A stretch of DNA of 58,836 nt from Paraglomus occultum (taxonomy: Eukaryota > Glomeromycota > Glomeromycetes > Paraglomerales > Paraglomeraceae), in assembly GCA_910592205.1 (NCBI GenBank), contig CAJVPJ010000043.1, positions 1 through 58,836 of the forward strand, in the 5' to 3' direction. The notes under the pieces are model-generated. The model was not told the DNA's origin. It did no database searches and saw nothing but the letters and a program-made list of their open reading frames with translations. Positions 1 to 12,834 of this stretch are shown piece after piece (positions within the stretch are counted from its first letter, which is position 1; every line of letters starts with the position of its first letter). Both the position numbers and the translations under genes were made by a program.

Positions 1-3000
1 AGAAAGTGTTCGATATATTTTATTCGTCGTTTTAATATTATGGTCGTTTCACTCAGTTCATGAATTCACTCGACAGATCACGTTTTGAATGAATTTGTGA
101 GGGACTGCGTAGTTCGGTACCTGGAAACTGACATTGTCGAAGTGCGTAAGGCGGCTGCTCTGACTTGCTGTCAACTGTTCGCTCGTGATAAGATATTGGA
201 ACAGACCAGCCAGCATGCTATCCAGGTTGTCAATGAAGTTTTGGAAAGACTATTAACGGTCGGAGTAGCGGACCCAGGTAAATTTGGGTTTTTTGTATTC
301 ACGATATGCCGTAATTTGATGGTGACTGTCAATAATTCTTTAATATTAATACAGAAATAAGTATAAGAGAGACTGTTTTGTCAAACCTTACCGAGAGGTT
401 TGACAGACATCTGGCCCAGGCTGAAAATATCCGATCTTTGTTTATTGCTTTGAATGATGAAGCATTCTCTATCCGAGAAATTACCATCACGATAATAGGC
501 CGATTAGCTGCATACAATCCAGCCTATGTTATGCCTTCGCTTCGAAAGACATTAATACAACTTCTTACTGAATTGGAATATTCTTCCGTAAGGTATGTAC
601 TGTTCGTGCACTTGCTATTCAGGCATTTAAGGATTATTTCGTAATATTTTTTGACAAAATTCTGAAGCCGGAATAAAGAAGAGAGCGCACGACTATTGAG
701 CCTCCTGGTATTCGCATCGCAAAGATTAATAAAGCCATACGTAGAGTCGATATTACAAGTACTCTTACCTAAATCGCGAGACAATAGCCCAGCAGTGGCA
801 TCCAGTGTACTAGCGGCACTTGGCGAATTGGCACGTGTTGGTGGCGAAGATTTGACAGATTATTTGGACAAACTAATGCCACTGATCATTGATGCGCTTC
901 AAGATCAGAGCTCCACAACAAAGAGGGATGCCGCCTTGAAGACTCTTGGACAGCTTGCTAGCAATACTGGATTTGTTATTGAACCATATCAAAAGTATCC
1001 TCAGCTGCTCAATATATTAATTAATATTCTGAAGACCGAGTCTTCGGTCTCAATAAGAAGGGAAACTGTGAAACTAATTGGTATTCTTGGCGCATTAGAT
1101 CCATACAGACATAAGGTTAGAATCTTCTGCTTTGTAATACACTCGTCACGATTGATTCTAATTTTTTCTTTTTTATTAGATATCGATCGGGGCCTCGGAC
1201 GATTCTCTTTCAGATATGAAACCATCTAATGCTGACGTATCTCTGCTAATGATGGGATTGGGTCCCCAGTCAGAGGACTATTACCCAACTGTTGTCATTA
1301 ACGCATTAATGAAGATATTGAGAGATCCGACTTTGGCTACTCATCATACAGCTGTAATCCAAGCTGTCATGTTTATCTTCAAGGCTCTCGGACTGAAATG
1401 CGTTCCTTTTCTACCACAAGTATGTGATTTGATATGTTCAATCTGTTCATTCAAGCTTTTGCAGATACTTATACATGTAATTTTTTTTTAATTAGATCAC
1501 TCCAGCGTTTCTAAGTGCAATGCGAACATGTCCAACCGGCATGCTTGTCTTTTATTTTGAACAGCTTGGATCACTCGTATCTATAGTTCAACAACATATT
1601 AGGAATTATCTGCCGGATATTTTTTCTCTAGTTCGAGAGTACTGGAATCCAAGCTCAACTACTCAAACCACCATTATTTCACTAGTTGAAGAAATTTCCA
1701 AAGCGTTAGACGGTGAATTCAAGAATTACTTACCAAAACTATTACCTCTTATGCTCCAAATATTTGAAGAAGATAAAACCGATAAACGCCAACCAACAAC
1801 AAAAGTTCTTCATGCATTTGTCGTTTTCGGCACCAACATAGAAGAATACATGCATTTAGTGATTCCCGTGATAGTCAAGTTGTTTGAGAAGCCGGATGTC
1901 CCCACGTCACTCCGAAAAGCAGCTATTGTGGCAATAGGACAAATGTCAAAAAAAGTGAACTTCTCTGATCACGCCTCTAGAATTATTCACCCATTGGCAC
2001 GCGTATTAGCTATGCCAATATATGACTTGCGAATGGCTGCAATGGAGACGCTATGTGCTCTAGTTTATCAGCTTGGCTCAGATTATGCCATTTTCATTCC
2101 AATGATAAACAAAGTTCTGCAAAAACATCGCATTCAACATCAAAAGTATGAAATTCTAGTATCAAAGCTACTGAAAGCGGAGCCATTACCTCTAGACATT
2201 GGTCCCGACATCGACAAATTCGACAGTCACAAGGAAGAGAGACCCACTGCTGAAGCAAGTTCAAAGAAATTGTCGGTGAATCAGCAACATTTGAAAAATG
2301 CGTGGGAATGTTCGCAAAAATCAACAAAGGATGATTGGAATGAGTGGATACGCCGCCTAAGCGTTGAGTTATTGAAAGAATCGCCTTCACCCGCACTAAG
2401 AGCTTGTGCAAGTTTAGCAGGGGTATATCACCCTCTCGCAAAAGAGTTATTTAATGCAGCCTTTATTTCTTGTTGGTCAGAGCTTTATTATCAATACAAA
2501 GATGAATTAGTAATGTCTCTTTTGACAGCTATACGATCGCCTAGCACATATACCGAGATTGTATCAACCATACTGAATCTCGCTGAATTCATGGAACATT
2601 ATGATAGGCCGCTTTCAATTGACTTCGGGCTGCTTGGACAATTTGCGGAAAAATGTCAGGCATTTGCTAAAGCATTGCATTATAAGGAAATGGAATTCTT
2701 AAAGGAGCCAACCAAAGAGACAGTTGAGAAGCTTATCCAAATCAATAATCAATTACAACTGCCGGATGCTGCTATTGGCATATTAACACATGCACAGCAA
2801 ACGCCAGGGTTACAAGATCTGCAGCTTGAAGAGAATTGGTATGAGAAATTAAATCGGTGGGACGATGCGTTAGCAGCATACGAAAAACGGCGCGAGGAAG
2901 ATCCGAATGACCTAGAAGCTACTCTCGGTGTTATGCGTTGTTTGAATGCTCTTGGTGATTGGGAAGGATTGTCGGGACTCGCTCAGGAGCAATGGGTAGA

Positions 3001-6000
3001 TTCTACTCCAGAAATGCGTAAACAAGTAGCTGGATTGGCTGCTGCCGGGGCATGGGCCTTGGGTCAGTGGAACATGATGGAAGATTATATACTCAACATG
3101 AGACAAGAGTCTCCCGACCGGACTTTCTTCCAAGCCATTCTCGCGCTGCACAAAAACCAGTTCTCCGAGTCAAGGAAGTACATCGACAAAACCAGAGACT
3201 TGCTCGATACTGAGTTAACTGCTCTCGTCGGTGAAAGTTATAATAGAGCATATAGCGTTGTAGTTCGTGTCCAGATGTTAGCCGAGCTGGAGGAAATAAT
3301 AACCTACAAGCAGTTCGCTGATCAACCTGACAGACAAGCTACTATAAGAAAGACTTGGACAAAGAGATTAAAAGGATGTCAGCGTAATGTTGATGTTTGG
3401 TCTCGTATTTTGAGAGTACGTTCACTGGTTCTAACACCAAAAGAGAATATGGAGATGTATATCAAATTTGCCAACTTGTGTAGAAAGAGTGGTAGACTCG
3501 AAACTGCTGAGAAAAACCTGAAGCAGTTACTTGTTGGTGATCAAAGAATGGAAGTCATACATCCGTCAATATTAACAAGAGCTGCTCCACCGGTTGTCTA
3601 CGCACACCTTAAATGGATGTGGGCTAGCGGCGTTCGCGAAGAAGCGTTGAATTATCTTAAAGAATTTACTGTTCGGATGACGAGCGACTCACGCTCTGGT
3701 AATGACTCTCTTCTTGCTCGTTGCTATCTTAAAAAGGGAGAATGGCAAATGATACTCCAAGATGACTGGGATGTTGAAACGATTCCTGATATACTAAAAT
3801 CGTATGAAGCGGCGACAAGATTTGATAAAAATTGGTATAAAGCTTGGCATGCGTGGGCTTTGGCAAACTTTGAGGTCATAACACATTTTGAGAAAGTACA
3901 CAGCGTTGAAAATTCGAGCGAGGATGGGAATGTTGTTGAAGCATCTACCGAGAATAATGCTGAACTTCAACAAGAAGTCTTGCGCTACGTTGTCCCATCT
4001 GTTCAAGGATTTGTTCAATCGATTGCCCTTTCCCAGGGTAGTTGCTTGCAGGACACTTTACGATTACTTACGTTGTGGTTCAAATATGGTTATCATGAAG
4101 AGGTCTCGCAAGCAATTAGCAATGGATTCAATAGTGTCAGCATAGATACATGGCTTGAGGTCATACCACAGGTTTGTTCTACCAGATCAATCATTAAGCT
4201 TATCGTCTGGTTCCGAAGATTTTTTGTCTTCTAATGCCTATTCCAACATTTATTTTTGTGTAATAGCTCATTGCTCGCATTCATACTCCCAACGAAAATA
4301 TAAAACGTCTGATTCACCAATTGTTAGGGGACGTTGGCAAAGAACATCCTCAAGCTCTTATCTATCCATTAACCGTTGCATCCAAATCTCAGAATCCTCT
4401 GCGACAGAAGGCTGCAGATGCTGTTATGGACAAATTACGTTCTCATAGTCCTGTTCTTGTAAGTCAGGCATTGCTTGTAAGCGAGGAACTTATTCGAGTG
4501 GCCATTTTGTGGCATGAGATTTGGATGGAACAACTGGAAGAGGCCTCTAGACTGTATTTTATTGATCGTAATTTTGATGCCATGTTCCAAATTCTCGATG
4601 AGTTGCAAGAACGACTTGACAAGGGTCCTGTTACATTACGGGAAATAGCCTTTGTTCAAGCTTACGGGAGAGAGCTTCAGGAGGCAGGTGGATGGTGTAA
4701 AAAGTATAAACAGACTAATGATATAACTTTCCTAGCACAAGCGTGGCAAATTTATCACGAGATGTTTAAAAAGATTACTCAACAAGTCAGTACTATCACC
4801 AGTCTAGAGCTTCAGTATGTCTCACCCAAACTACTAGATGCAAAAGACCTAGAGTTGGCTGTCCCTGGCACATATAAGAGTGGAGAACCCGTTATAAAGA
4901 TTTCAAGCTTCCTTCACACGGTGAATATAATATCATCTAAGCAACGACCGAGGAAATTAATTCTAATTGGAAGTGACGGGCGGGAATATCAATTCTTATT
5001 GAAAGGACACGAAGATCTTCGTCAAGATGAACGAGTGATGCAACTGTTTGGTCTTGTTAATACACTACTTTCGGTCGATTCAGAGACGTTCAAACGGCGT
5101 CTTAACATTCATAGATATACTGCTACACCGCTTACGCCTAATATTGGTTTACTGGGATGGGTTCCTAACTGTGATACATTGCATGCTCTCATACGCGATT
5201 TCCGAGAAAGCAAAAAGATTCTATTAAATATCGAGCATCGTTTAATGCTTCAGGTAAATTTTTGCGAGGGCTGTCGATTTTAGCATAGTCATGAAGGGTG
5301 AGCTGACGTATTCGCATAAATTTTTTGTAGATGGCACCTGATTATGATCAATGCACAGTATTACAAAAAGTGGAGGTATTCGAATTCGCCCTGGCAAATA
5401 CAACAGGACAAGATTTATACAAAGTGCTATGGCTTAAGAGTAAGAACTCTGAGGCATGGTTAGATCGAAGGACTAATTATACAAGATCATTGGCCCTCAT
5501 GTCAATGGTTGGTTATATTCTCGGTTTGGGCGACCGACATCCTTCGAACATTATGTTAGATAGATTTACTGGCAAGATAGTGCATATCGACTTTGGCGAT
5601 TGTTTCGAGGTTTGTCTTGAATGAATTAGCATGACATCTTTTCGATGTAGTCGGATATTCTCATTATTGATTTGCTCTTCTTATGTAGGTGGCCATGACA
5701 CGCGAGAAGTATCCTGAGAAGATTCCGTTCCGACTGACACGCATGCTAAGACATGCCATGGAAGTCAGTGGAATAGAAGGCAATTTCCGCACAACTTGTG
5801 AAGCAGTAATGTCCGTGTTACGCAAGAACAAAGATAGTTTGATGGCTGTTCTAGAGGCTTTTGTTCATGATCCGTTAATAAACTGGAGAATAATAGCAGC
5901 TCCAAGTCCTCGGCAGGGTTAGTCTCAATTAGTACTATTCCTAATTTTGTTAGTCCTCCCTTACGAATATATTAACGATACGTTTTGTTTGTAGAAGGAG

Positions 6001-6338
6001 AAAACCTGAATACAGCAGCAACAAGCAATCGAAAGGCCCGAGATATTATTCACAGAATATCAAATAAATTAACAGGTAAGCGTGTACGAAAACTTTTAAA
6101 GTGTTTTCAAGAACTACCTGACTGACTTGATTTGATCAACAGGCAGAGACTTTAAAGAGAATCAGGTACTGGATGTGTCCTCACAGGTAGATAAACTAAT
6201 CCAGCAAGCAATATCTGTTGAGAACCTCTGCCAATGTTACATTGGATGGTAAGCAAGTACTAGTTTTTGCATGTTATAGTGTTTGGTCACATGACTAAAG
6301 TGAATCCTACTCGAAATTACAGGTGTGCCTTCTGGTAG
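1..6338 (+). CDS. TOR: TOR kinase (target of rapamycin), 5'-truncated by window edge
   Basis: PIKK-family Ser/Thr kinase at the core of TORC1/TORC2, controlling growth in response to nutrients. Exons read: 77-277, 355-592, 668-1115, 1180-1419, 1496-4171, 4267-5253, 5331-5609, 5689-5917, 5995-6075, 6143-6248, 6323-6338. All phases agree, giving about 1832 residues; bases 1-76 look like the tail of an intron. Order: HEAT repeats (exons 1 to early 5), FAT domain (middle of exon 5), FRB (about 4485-4790, with [11 protein letters not shown] and EEASRLYF), kinase (catalytic loop [11 protein letters not shown], metal site HIDFGD), and a FATC tail ending CYIGWCAFW. The FATC end is completed by a 16-nt last exon. 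The FRB serine and the tryptophan and phenylalanine that contact FKBP12-rapamycin in other TORs are present, so rapamycin sensitivity is inferred. The N-terminal HEAT part lies outside the window. No frame breaks seen. Confidence 0.97.
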
Positions 6339-7299
6339 TTACCAATATAAACGACGTCAGTTAGTTTTTTAATATTATCATCTGTTCAATAATCGAGTGT
6401 ACCATAGGAGTTTATCTGTTCAATAAATTTTGTTACAAGATATAATATGTTTTCACAACGTTATTGGATCCTTCATAATGAATTATAACTACTTGCGGCC
6501 CCATCTATCTGATGCTCCATTAATCTATCTCGAGTTTTCCAAGTGTGTTAATATTGAAATACCTTCGTCCCTTCGGCAAATGTAGACGTCAAGTTATAAA
6601 GGTAAAGTTGCGCGAAAAGGTAAGATTGAAACAAAAACTTTAATGAAAAGGTTTATTATACGATGGGCGAGCTGAATGATTTTGCGACAAATATAACCCG
6701 TATGTGAGATTAACTGAATATTCACATCTTGATGCAAGTCCTTAGGCAAGAGAAAAGAACGAAGCCCCAATTCAATCACTTTTATAAATTATTAATAGTT
6801 GGTTCTTAAATAATAATTTCCTATTATCTGACATTTATATAGCATTCTTTATTGCAAGGGAAGAAATAAGTTTAACATTCAATGTTAAGGTCAATTGGAT
6901 GAACAGGTAATTAATTGTATTCTGGACCAGACTTGTTGGGTTAATCAACTAAACAACTATTTATTGTAGCTAATCCCATACTGATATTTGTATGGCGAAA
7001 TAGGTAAAAGCTCTTTACCGTGACAAATAAATGCTAGCGATAATGTTGGCATTGAAATCATTTGTTTAGTAGACATGTTTTAAATTATTGAACACGCCGT
7101 TGAAAAATAAATTCCATCTGTGAACGTAACAGCTTTGGTAATACGAGGTAAGTAGTTACTGCATGATCTATTACTATACAATTCATATCAAATTTCCGTT
7201 GGGTTCTTTGCTTATCTCCTAATGTGATACAAACAATGTCGTACAAATATTACGATATTAGGCACAAGTGGCCGCATCCAGCGCACAAGAGAAACAAAC
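6339..7299. other. Intergenic, TOR 3' flank to TFB5
   Basis: AT-rich sequence with no open frame that looks coding. It should hold the TOR 3'UTR and the TFB5 promoter. No clear repeat or RNA gene seen. Confidence 0.6.
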
Positions 7300-7769
7300 A
7301 TGGTCAAGGTGATTAAAGGTAAGTTGCAAATTAAATAAAGAGAAAGCTACGTTAAAGAATAAAATAACCGACTAATGTTGCCCTTTATCCGCTCTAGGAG
7401 TTCTCTTGCAGTGGTAAGAAACAATCATTTCATATTTATATAGTATCACTTAATGCAATAATCCCATAATTTCTACCCCTAAGTCTAAACCATACAGTCC
7501 GTATTATATTACCCTCAAAGGCGGCTTACCCTTGCACACTTGCAATAACAATTATTTTTATCTTATTTCGTCCTTCCAACAGTGACCCCACAGTAAAGCA
7601 AGTAATTCTAAATCTCGATGAGCGAGATCACTTTATCATCGAAGATCTCGATGAGACACATGTATTTGTCGAAGCATCATGTGTCGAAAAAGTTAAAAAG
7701 TCTCTAGAGGACTTGCTTGAGGAAAACACTTATAAATTCGAATCACAACCTCCTAACAATAAGGACTAA
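7300..7769 (+). CDS. TFB5: TFIIH subunit TFB5 (GTF2H5/TTDA family)
   Basis: Smallest subunit of the general transcription and nucleotide-excision-repair factor TFIIH; in the family it stabilises Tfb2/p52 and stimulates the XPB ATPase. The exons 7300-7318, 7398-7413 and 7583-7769 join in frame to 73 residues, the usual length. The first two exons are only 19 and 16 nt, so the gene is missed by plain ORF scanning. The start MVKVIKGVLLQCDP matches the family's MVxVxKGVLIxCDP signature. The middle has DERDHFIIEDLDETHVFV, aligning with the conserved I-x-D-[LI]-D-x-T-H-[VI]-F block. The C-terminus is charged and slightly extended. It converges on the DUF1748 gene 44 bp downstream. Recognition is by family resemblance; there is no sign of decay. 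Confidence 0.93.
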
Positions 7770-7813
7770 TAAATTACAATGAATACTTCCAAATAAGTGG
7801 AAGTATATATAGT

Positions 7814-8152
7814 TTATCGTCTACGCTCAAAGTATCCCGAACTACTCATGTATAATATACTCTTATCTACAACCCATTCACCTACGTTCAGGTATTTATC
7901 AACCGCATCGCGAAGATCTTTGCTTTCAATCTTTTCGGATGCCACACTGGTTGAAATAAGAAAGCGTTAACCTCAAGAATGTTCGATTGACAAGGATATA
8001 GCAGACAGTAAATCGTAGAAAGCATCGCACACATTGTAGTTGTTTATTTGCCAAGGTACTTACCCTAATCCCGTAGACCTTTTAATCCCTGCTAAAACTG
8101 CTGAAACTAGAACAGCGTCTACCGTAATATGAAGTAGTCGACCAAGTGCCAT
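7814..8152 (-). CDS. DUF1748 family small fungal protein
   Basis: Two exons on the minus strand, 8152-8064 and 7946-7814, with an intron at 8063-7947 (GTAAGT donor), encode 73 residues. The start MALGRLLHITVDAVLVSAVL and the end SSSGYFERRR are hallmarks of DUF1748 (S. cerevisiae YIL156W-B type), a short fungal family with one hydrophobic N-terminal helix; its biochemical role is not settled. Residues about 8-25 could form a membrane segment. Divergent from the SANT gene, with about 280 bp between start codons, so the two may share a promoter region. Convergent with TFB5. The gene is intact, and the split start is why no long ORF shows it. Confidence 0.9.
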
Positions 8153-8432
8153 TTTACGTTATATTCTTGAGAAAAGCTTTAGAAACCCAATGAAAGACAA
8201 AAATGCAACATAAGATCACCTTTTGGGTTTGTAAAAACGAGGCAAAACAAAAAACAATCTGTTTACTAACCAAGAGAACACAGAAAACAACTAGAAACGC
8301 AAGAACAAGAATCAGTGAATGCAAATATATTCAATTCACAGTCACATGACCACTCTCACGTTGATCCGACGCGTCGGGAGAATTTACACAAGGCTTTCAC
8401 ACATCGCAGGATACTTTCTCTAAAGAGAAACC

Positions 8433-10339
8433 ATGCTTCGAAACGTTGTACGAACAGGCTACCGTTGTAGCTTCAAAAGTCAGTATAACATTTTTTCACG
8501 CTATAATAGCAAAGGCACGGGCTATTATATATCAAGAAGAATAGGCTCAGCTGCAACTTCGAATGACCCATTTGGAACCGACTGGACCGCCGCTCCACAA
8601 CAACAACAAACCACAAATACTGATCCGTTTGCAAACAACACCTCGAGTGCTGGGTTTCCACAGCAAGAGGGAGGCGAGGTGAACAGGAGCGAAGCTTTTC
8701 TTGCTGAGACGAGGAACATAGAACCACAGAGGTGAGCACAATGAAATACAATTTATAACAAACAGATATCGGATCAATATTTACATCTCTTATTTTCTAG
8801 GAATTTCTCTGAACACTATTCCCAACGCACTCGTCATCCAAAATGGACACCTGAGGAACAGGATAAGCTTGCTCAAGCGGTAGCAGATTATGGCAAAGAT
8901 TGGAAGGTTATATCTCGTGACGTATTCGCTGGCTTTCGCGGCGCACTGGGATGTGAAACACGTTACATGACACAAACATGGACACCTGAAATGACCCAAC
9001 GATTATTTGCCGCTGTCGAGGAACATGGGACTAAATGGGAACGTATTCATTCAGATCATTTTCCAGATTGGAGTGAAAGAGCGCTTCAGATATGGTACGA
9101 GAAATTCAAAGGTCGTAGTGGCGCCGAGGAATCTTCAGGAAGTCGTCAACGTAAAAATGTTGATGAATCCGACGCTCCTCGTCGCCGGTTATGGACAGAG
9201 GAAGAAATCGAGACCCTTCGTTCGGCGGTAAAGGAGCATGGAACTGATTTTGAGCTTATATCTCGAGACGTGTTCAAATTTTCGCGAAGTCCGCTAGCTC
9301 TACAGATAAAATATGATCAGAAGATAGGCCCTAATAAAGATAAATATAGTGGATCGGAAAGAAAAAAGAGGTATTCGAATGAGGTTAGTGAGTCTATTAT
9401 CCACATCTAGTATGCGTAAATGTATAATCGATCGCGCATCTATTCCAGAACTTAATGTTGTTTATTTAACTTTAGGTACCTACATTTTTCCAACAAGATT
9501 ACACGAAACTTCTCGACGAAAATGGAAATCTTTTGGTGGACCAGTCCGAACTCCATTCCAAACTCGGGTCCGAACTCACTCGTGCCTGGTCACATATAGC
9601 CCGGATGATGGGTCCGCATGTTAATAAACTTCAACTCACATATGACACGCCGCCCATTTCAACCGTATTGCCGTCTCAAGTAGTTCATTGGAGTAAATCA
9701 GAGAATGAGACATTGTTCACAACGGCGAAAGAAACTAATAATGACTGGACTAAGATAGCCGAAAGTCTGCCAGGGAAGTCGTTGGATGAGATTAAAAATC
9801 GATTCGGGTCGCCAGAGTGGAGTGCCGAAGAAATCGATTTACTACACGAAGCTATGAAGGAACACGATACAGATTGGACTAAGATATCGAACAAAGTTCC
9901 TGGCAAGAGTCCTGGACAGTGTTGGTCATACTGGAGAAGATCTACCGGAGCAGACTTGGCTGATAATGAAGACAACAAAGAGAAGAGTTCGGAGATTGGT
10001 TAGTATTGGAAGTTTGGTCAACATTCTTGGTTTTCGATATTCTGATGTGAATCGATTATTCGTTCGTAAGCCCATTGACGCTAATTATTGTTTTGCTACA
10101 AATTATTACCTTATTACTTGATGCTATATTTTCGAATCACTCGTGATAATACGTTTCTATTGTCTATGTTTTTTATTTATAATTACTGACCATGTTTAAC
10201 TATTTATCCAGCTACAGCAACATCCCAAAATGTTCGAGTAGACATTCAAATGTCAGGCAATGTATCCTTGGAATTCGTATTTGCACGTACCAATGAAGCA
10301 AATTCGTTTACTTTCGATAACACGAGCCAATCTGTTTAG
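8433..10339 (+). CDS. Multi-SANT/Myb-like DNA-binding protein with presequence-like N-terminus
   Basis: Exons 8433-8731, 8801-9383, 9476-9998 and 10212-10339 join in frame to 510 residues. At least four or five tryptophan-rich Myb/SANT units are visible: PKWTPEEQDKLAQAVADYGK, TWTPEMTQRLFAAVEEHG, RLWTEEEIETLRSAVKEHG, HWSKSENETLFTTAKETN and EWSAEEIDLLHEAMKEHDTD, the last two with the classic W-x(2)-I spacing. Such proteins bind DNA or histone tails. The first ~40 residues are rich in Arg, Ser, Tyr and aromatics with no acidic residue and look like a mitochondrial presequence; a Q/N/P-rich linker follows. The last exon adds a 43-residue Ser/Thr/Asn-rich tail. No specific orthologue recognised. 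The first ATG of the open frame was taken as start. Confidence 0.82.
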
Positions 10340-11343
10340 CGGGGGACGTTATCTAAAAGAAGCAAAATAATATACAGCATAATGTAATGTTATAAAAGAG
10401 AAATTTGTCTATCAGTCACATATTGCTTAGTGATGGACAAAATCAATAAATGGCATGTAATTGATTCGTCGTCCGTGTTGTATTGCATCCAGCATCACCA
10501 TGTAGATATAATGCACAATAATTGCAGATGTCATAGTATATCCACTTACAATGTCCGCGTTGCAAATTTTATCTCGCAAATCACGAATCTTCTTTTTTTT
10601 TTTAATCTATGTTAGAGTTGATCGAGAATCCAAACATGTGTTGAAATGGTCGTGTCGATGACGCGTTTGGTGATCATATTCATGAAACAATTATCGTGTC
10701 CAAATAGTCTGTTTGATAGCAGATATGTGCCAAAATTTTAGCCAGATGTAACTTGCGATATCGCGTTCAGCTTGAATTATAGCTTAATTGCCATAAACAC
10801 TTTGCGGTTTTTTTCCTGAAAATTTATTACACGAATAATTAGAGTACATTAAGAGTTTTGAATCTAATTGGTTAGACTGTGCACCATATTTTCTTTTAAA
10901 GCAATTATATTATAGTATAACGAGGAGACTGGTTTTTTTTAGCAATTAGCTTATTGCCAATCTCCTTTCTTGTGCTGAGACAATACACGTCATTTGTACT
11001 CGCGCATCGAAACCTTAACTCTTGTTTATTGTTGTTGTTTATCCAATCAGCATAATGACGCGTGTAAACTCTCATCTCCCTTCTGAGAAAGACATTAATA
11101 ATGTCACGCGAGTGTATATCACGTGAACTTATGCGACAGATGCATAGTCGATGAAGCGGACATAATTGGAAAAATTAACGCGTGCTTTTTTTTACTACGG
11201 ATGCAAATATCTATAAATATAAGTACACACAGAGAGCTTTTCACCGCGGTAACTCGGATTACCGAAAATAATATAATCTTAATAAAATTAGCCACATTGT
11301 ACTATAGTTCTAATATTCGCATATCATTATTATCACATCGACA
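10340..11343. other. Intergenic, AT-rich
   Basis: No coding frame of note. Short T-runs and an imperfect palindromic AT section around 10900-10960. Presumed 3'UTR of the SANT gene and promoter of the orphan gene. Confidence 0.5.
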
Positions 11344-12120
11344 ATGACGACACACGGGGAAACTATCGATCAATTGGCAAGCACTCCGATTGCTACGACT
11401 CTAGATGAAGCTCTTGAAATATACACAATGATTACGGGGGAGGAGACTAATAATGAGAATACTAATACTAATTCGAATATTAATGGGAATTGTGCAATTG
11501 AGTTTGTTGACTTGGTTGAAGAATTAGGCGAGGTAGTAAAAATGTTACTAACAGATAGACAGTCCAGCCTATGATTAAACGACGTTAACATTGATTATTT
11601 CTATCTGCTTAAATTAGATATTGGGTTCACAAATAATCGACAGTATAACAATACCTCAGCAGTGTGCTCCGTTTCAAATGCCACCAACACCAAAAAAATT
11701 GACCACATGGGAAAATTATCTTATTCTCGAATCAATCAGAGACTATCTTCCGAGACAAAACACTCTTTATTATTCTCCAGGTATAGCGCATTTCAATGAT
11801 TAACAATTGTAATAATGATTCATCAATTAAGCTTATAATTAACCTTTGACATTTATGTTGTTTCACCTAAAGGCAACCGTCACATTAATTCAAAATATAA
11901 TATGGTAATAAAGAAACCATTTCCATTCTACGAAAGATTAGTTAATTCCCTCGAAGTACATCTTGAAATGATATCCAAACACTTTTGCCGTCCCAAGTGT
12001 GTTGTGCTCAGCATGATTGATATGGACTCACCGTTCATAGCCGTCAACAAAGTGTGTGATAAAACAAGACGTAAAGAACGTAAAGTAAAACTGATGAGAA
12101 AGTTACAGTGTCCGTATTAG
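11344..12120 (+). CDS. Orphan protein, three exons, 199 aa
   Basis: I do not recognise this family. Exons 11344-11532, 11618-11780 and 11873-12120 join with matching phases and consensus splice sites (GTAGTA, GTATAG; acceptors TTAG, AAAG) to 199 residues. Exon 1 starts MTTHGETIDQLAS and carries an Asn/Thr/Glu-rich stretch, then an acidic helix (FVDLVEELGE). Exon 2 includes PPTPKKLTTWENYLILESI. Exon 3 carries FPFYERLVNSLEVHLEMI, a CRPKC pair and ends in a basic segment (TRRKERKVKLMRKL). That gives an acidic N-terminal half, a proline-flanked middle and a basic tail, as in nuclear adaptor proteins, but function is unknown. The exon 1/2 junction is the least certain part. It sits at the edge of the transposon-rich region and may be lineage-specific. 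Confidence 0.6.
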
Positions 12121-12688
12121 ACGAAAGCATAGATATTGTAAATAGAAAAAGACAATGAGACAAAAAATTTTGATTCAAAAAAAAAAAAAGCTTTTTTTAT
12201 TTAATGAATAAAGTAACACATCACGTGAAGCGTGACTGATCTGCGTTTTCTTGTATCGCCATTACAGCATTATGTCTCGGATAATATACTGTAATACAAC
12301 GTGTTTTACTTTTTTTTTCAGTCTGTGAATTATTATTCCTCGTGACTTGTCAAATAATATTTAAATGCTTTTGCGCGAAAAATAAAAAACCATCGGCAAT
12401 GTTAAGAATGGTGAAGCAGTAGAGAAGTATCGTATTTTTTCACAGCGCAGAGTGTGAGCCCCAATGAACAACCATTTTTCAAGCAAAGTGAAAGATGTGG
12501 TAATTCCCATAGGAACCCTGCTCGTCAAGTCAAAAAGACATCTAGACCCAATTTGGACACAGTAATTTCTGCCTGTTCATCATGCAGATCAAAGGCTTTA
12601 TTCCGCCTATAAGTTTCTTATTTTTGCCTTGGTTATATTAATTATACGGTATATTGTCACGCCTATAAAGATGACGTATTCCTCCATC
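12121..12688. other. Intergenic
   Basis: AT-rich, with an A-run and a T-run directly after the orphan gene (12176-12200) that may serve 3' end formation. No further gene seen. Confidence 0.5.
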
Positions 12689-12834
12689 TACAGTGGGACC
12701 TCCCTAAGTCAGTCCCAAGTTTATAAGCTATATAAGCATTTCACCCTCCATAAGTACAATACCTCTCTAAGTGCAAGTTTCTTCAGTTTTTTCCTATGTC
12801 TCCCGTCGAGTTGACTTAGGGAGGTCTGACTGTA
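12689..12834. mobile_element. Pogo/Tigger-like MITE
   Basis: About 146 bp bounded by TA dinucleotides. The left end reads TACAGTGGGACCTCCCTAAG and the right end, reversed, reads TACAGTCAGACCTCCCTAAG, an inverted repeat of about 24 bp. Internal degenerate copies of the CCTCCCTAAGT core (CCTCCATAAGT, CCTCTCTAAGT) are typical of Tigger-type termini. Non-autonomous; no coding capacity. Confidence 0.82.

Noticed and set aside
8473-8777. Three overlapping minus-strand open frames opposite the SANT gene's first exon
   Set aside because: They mirror the coding strand's Gln/Pro-rich codons, have no splice partners and no family resemblance; the plus-strand model is complete.
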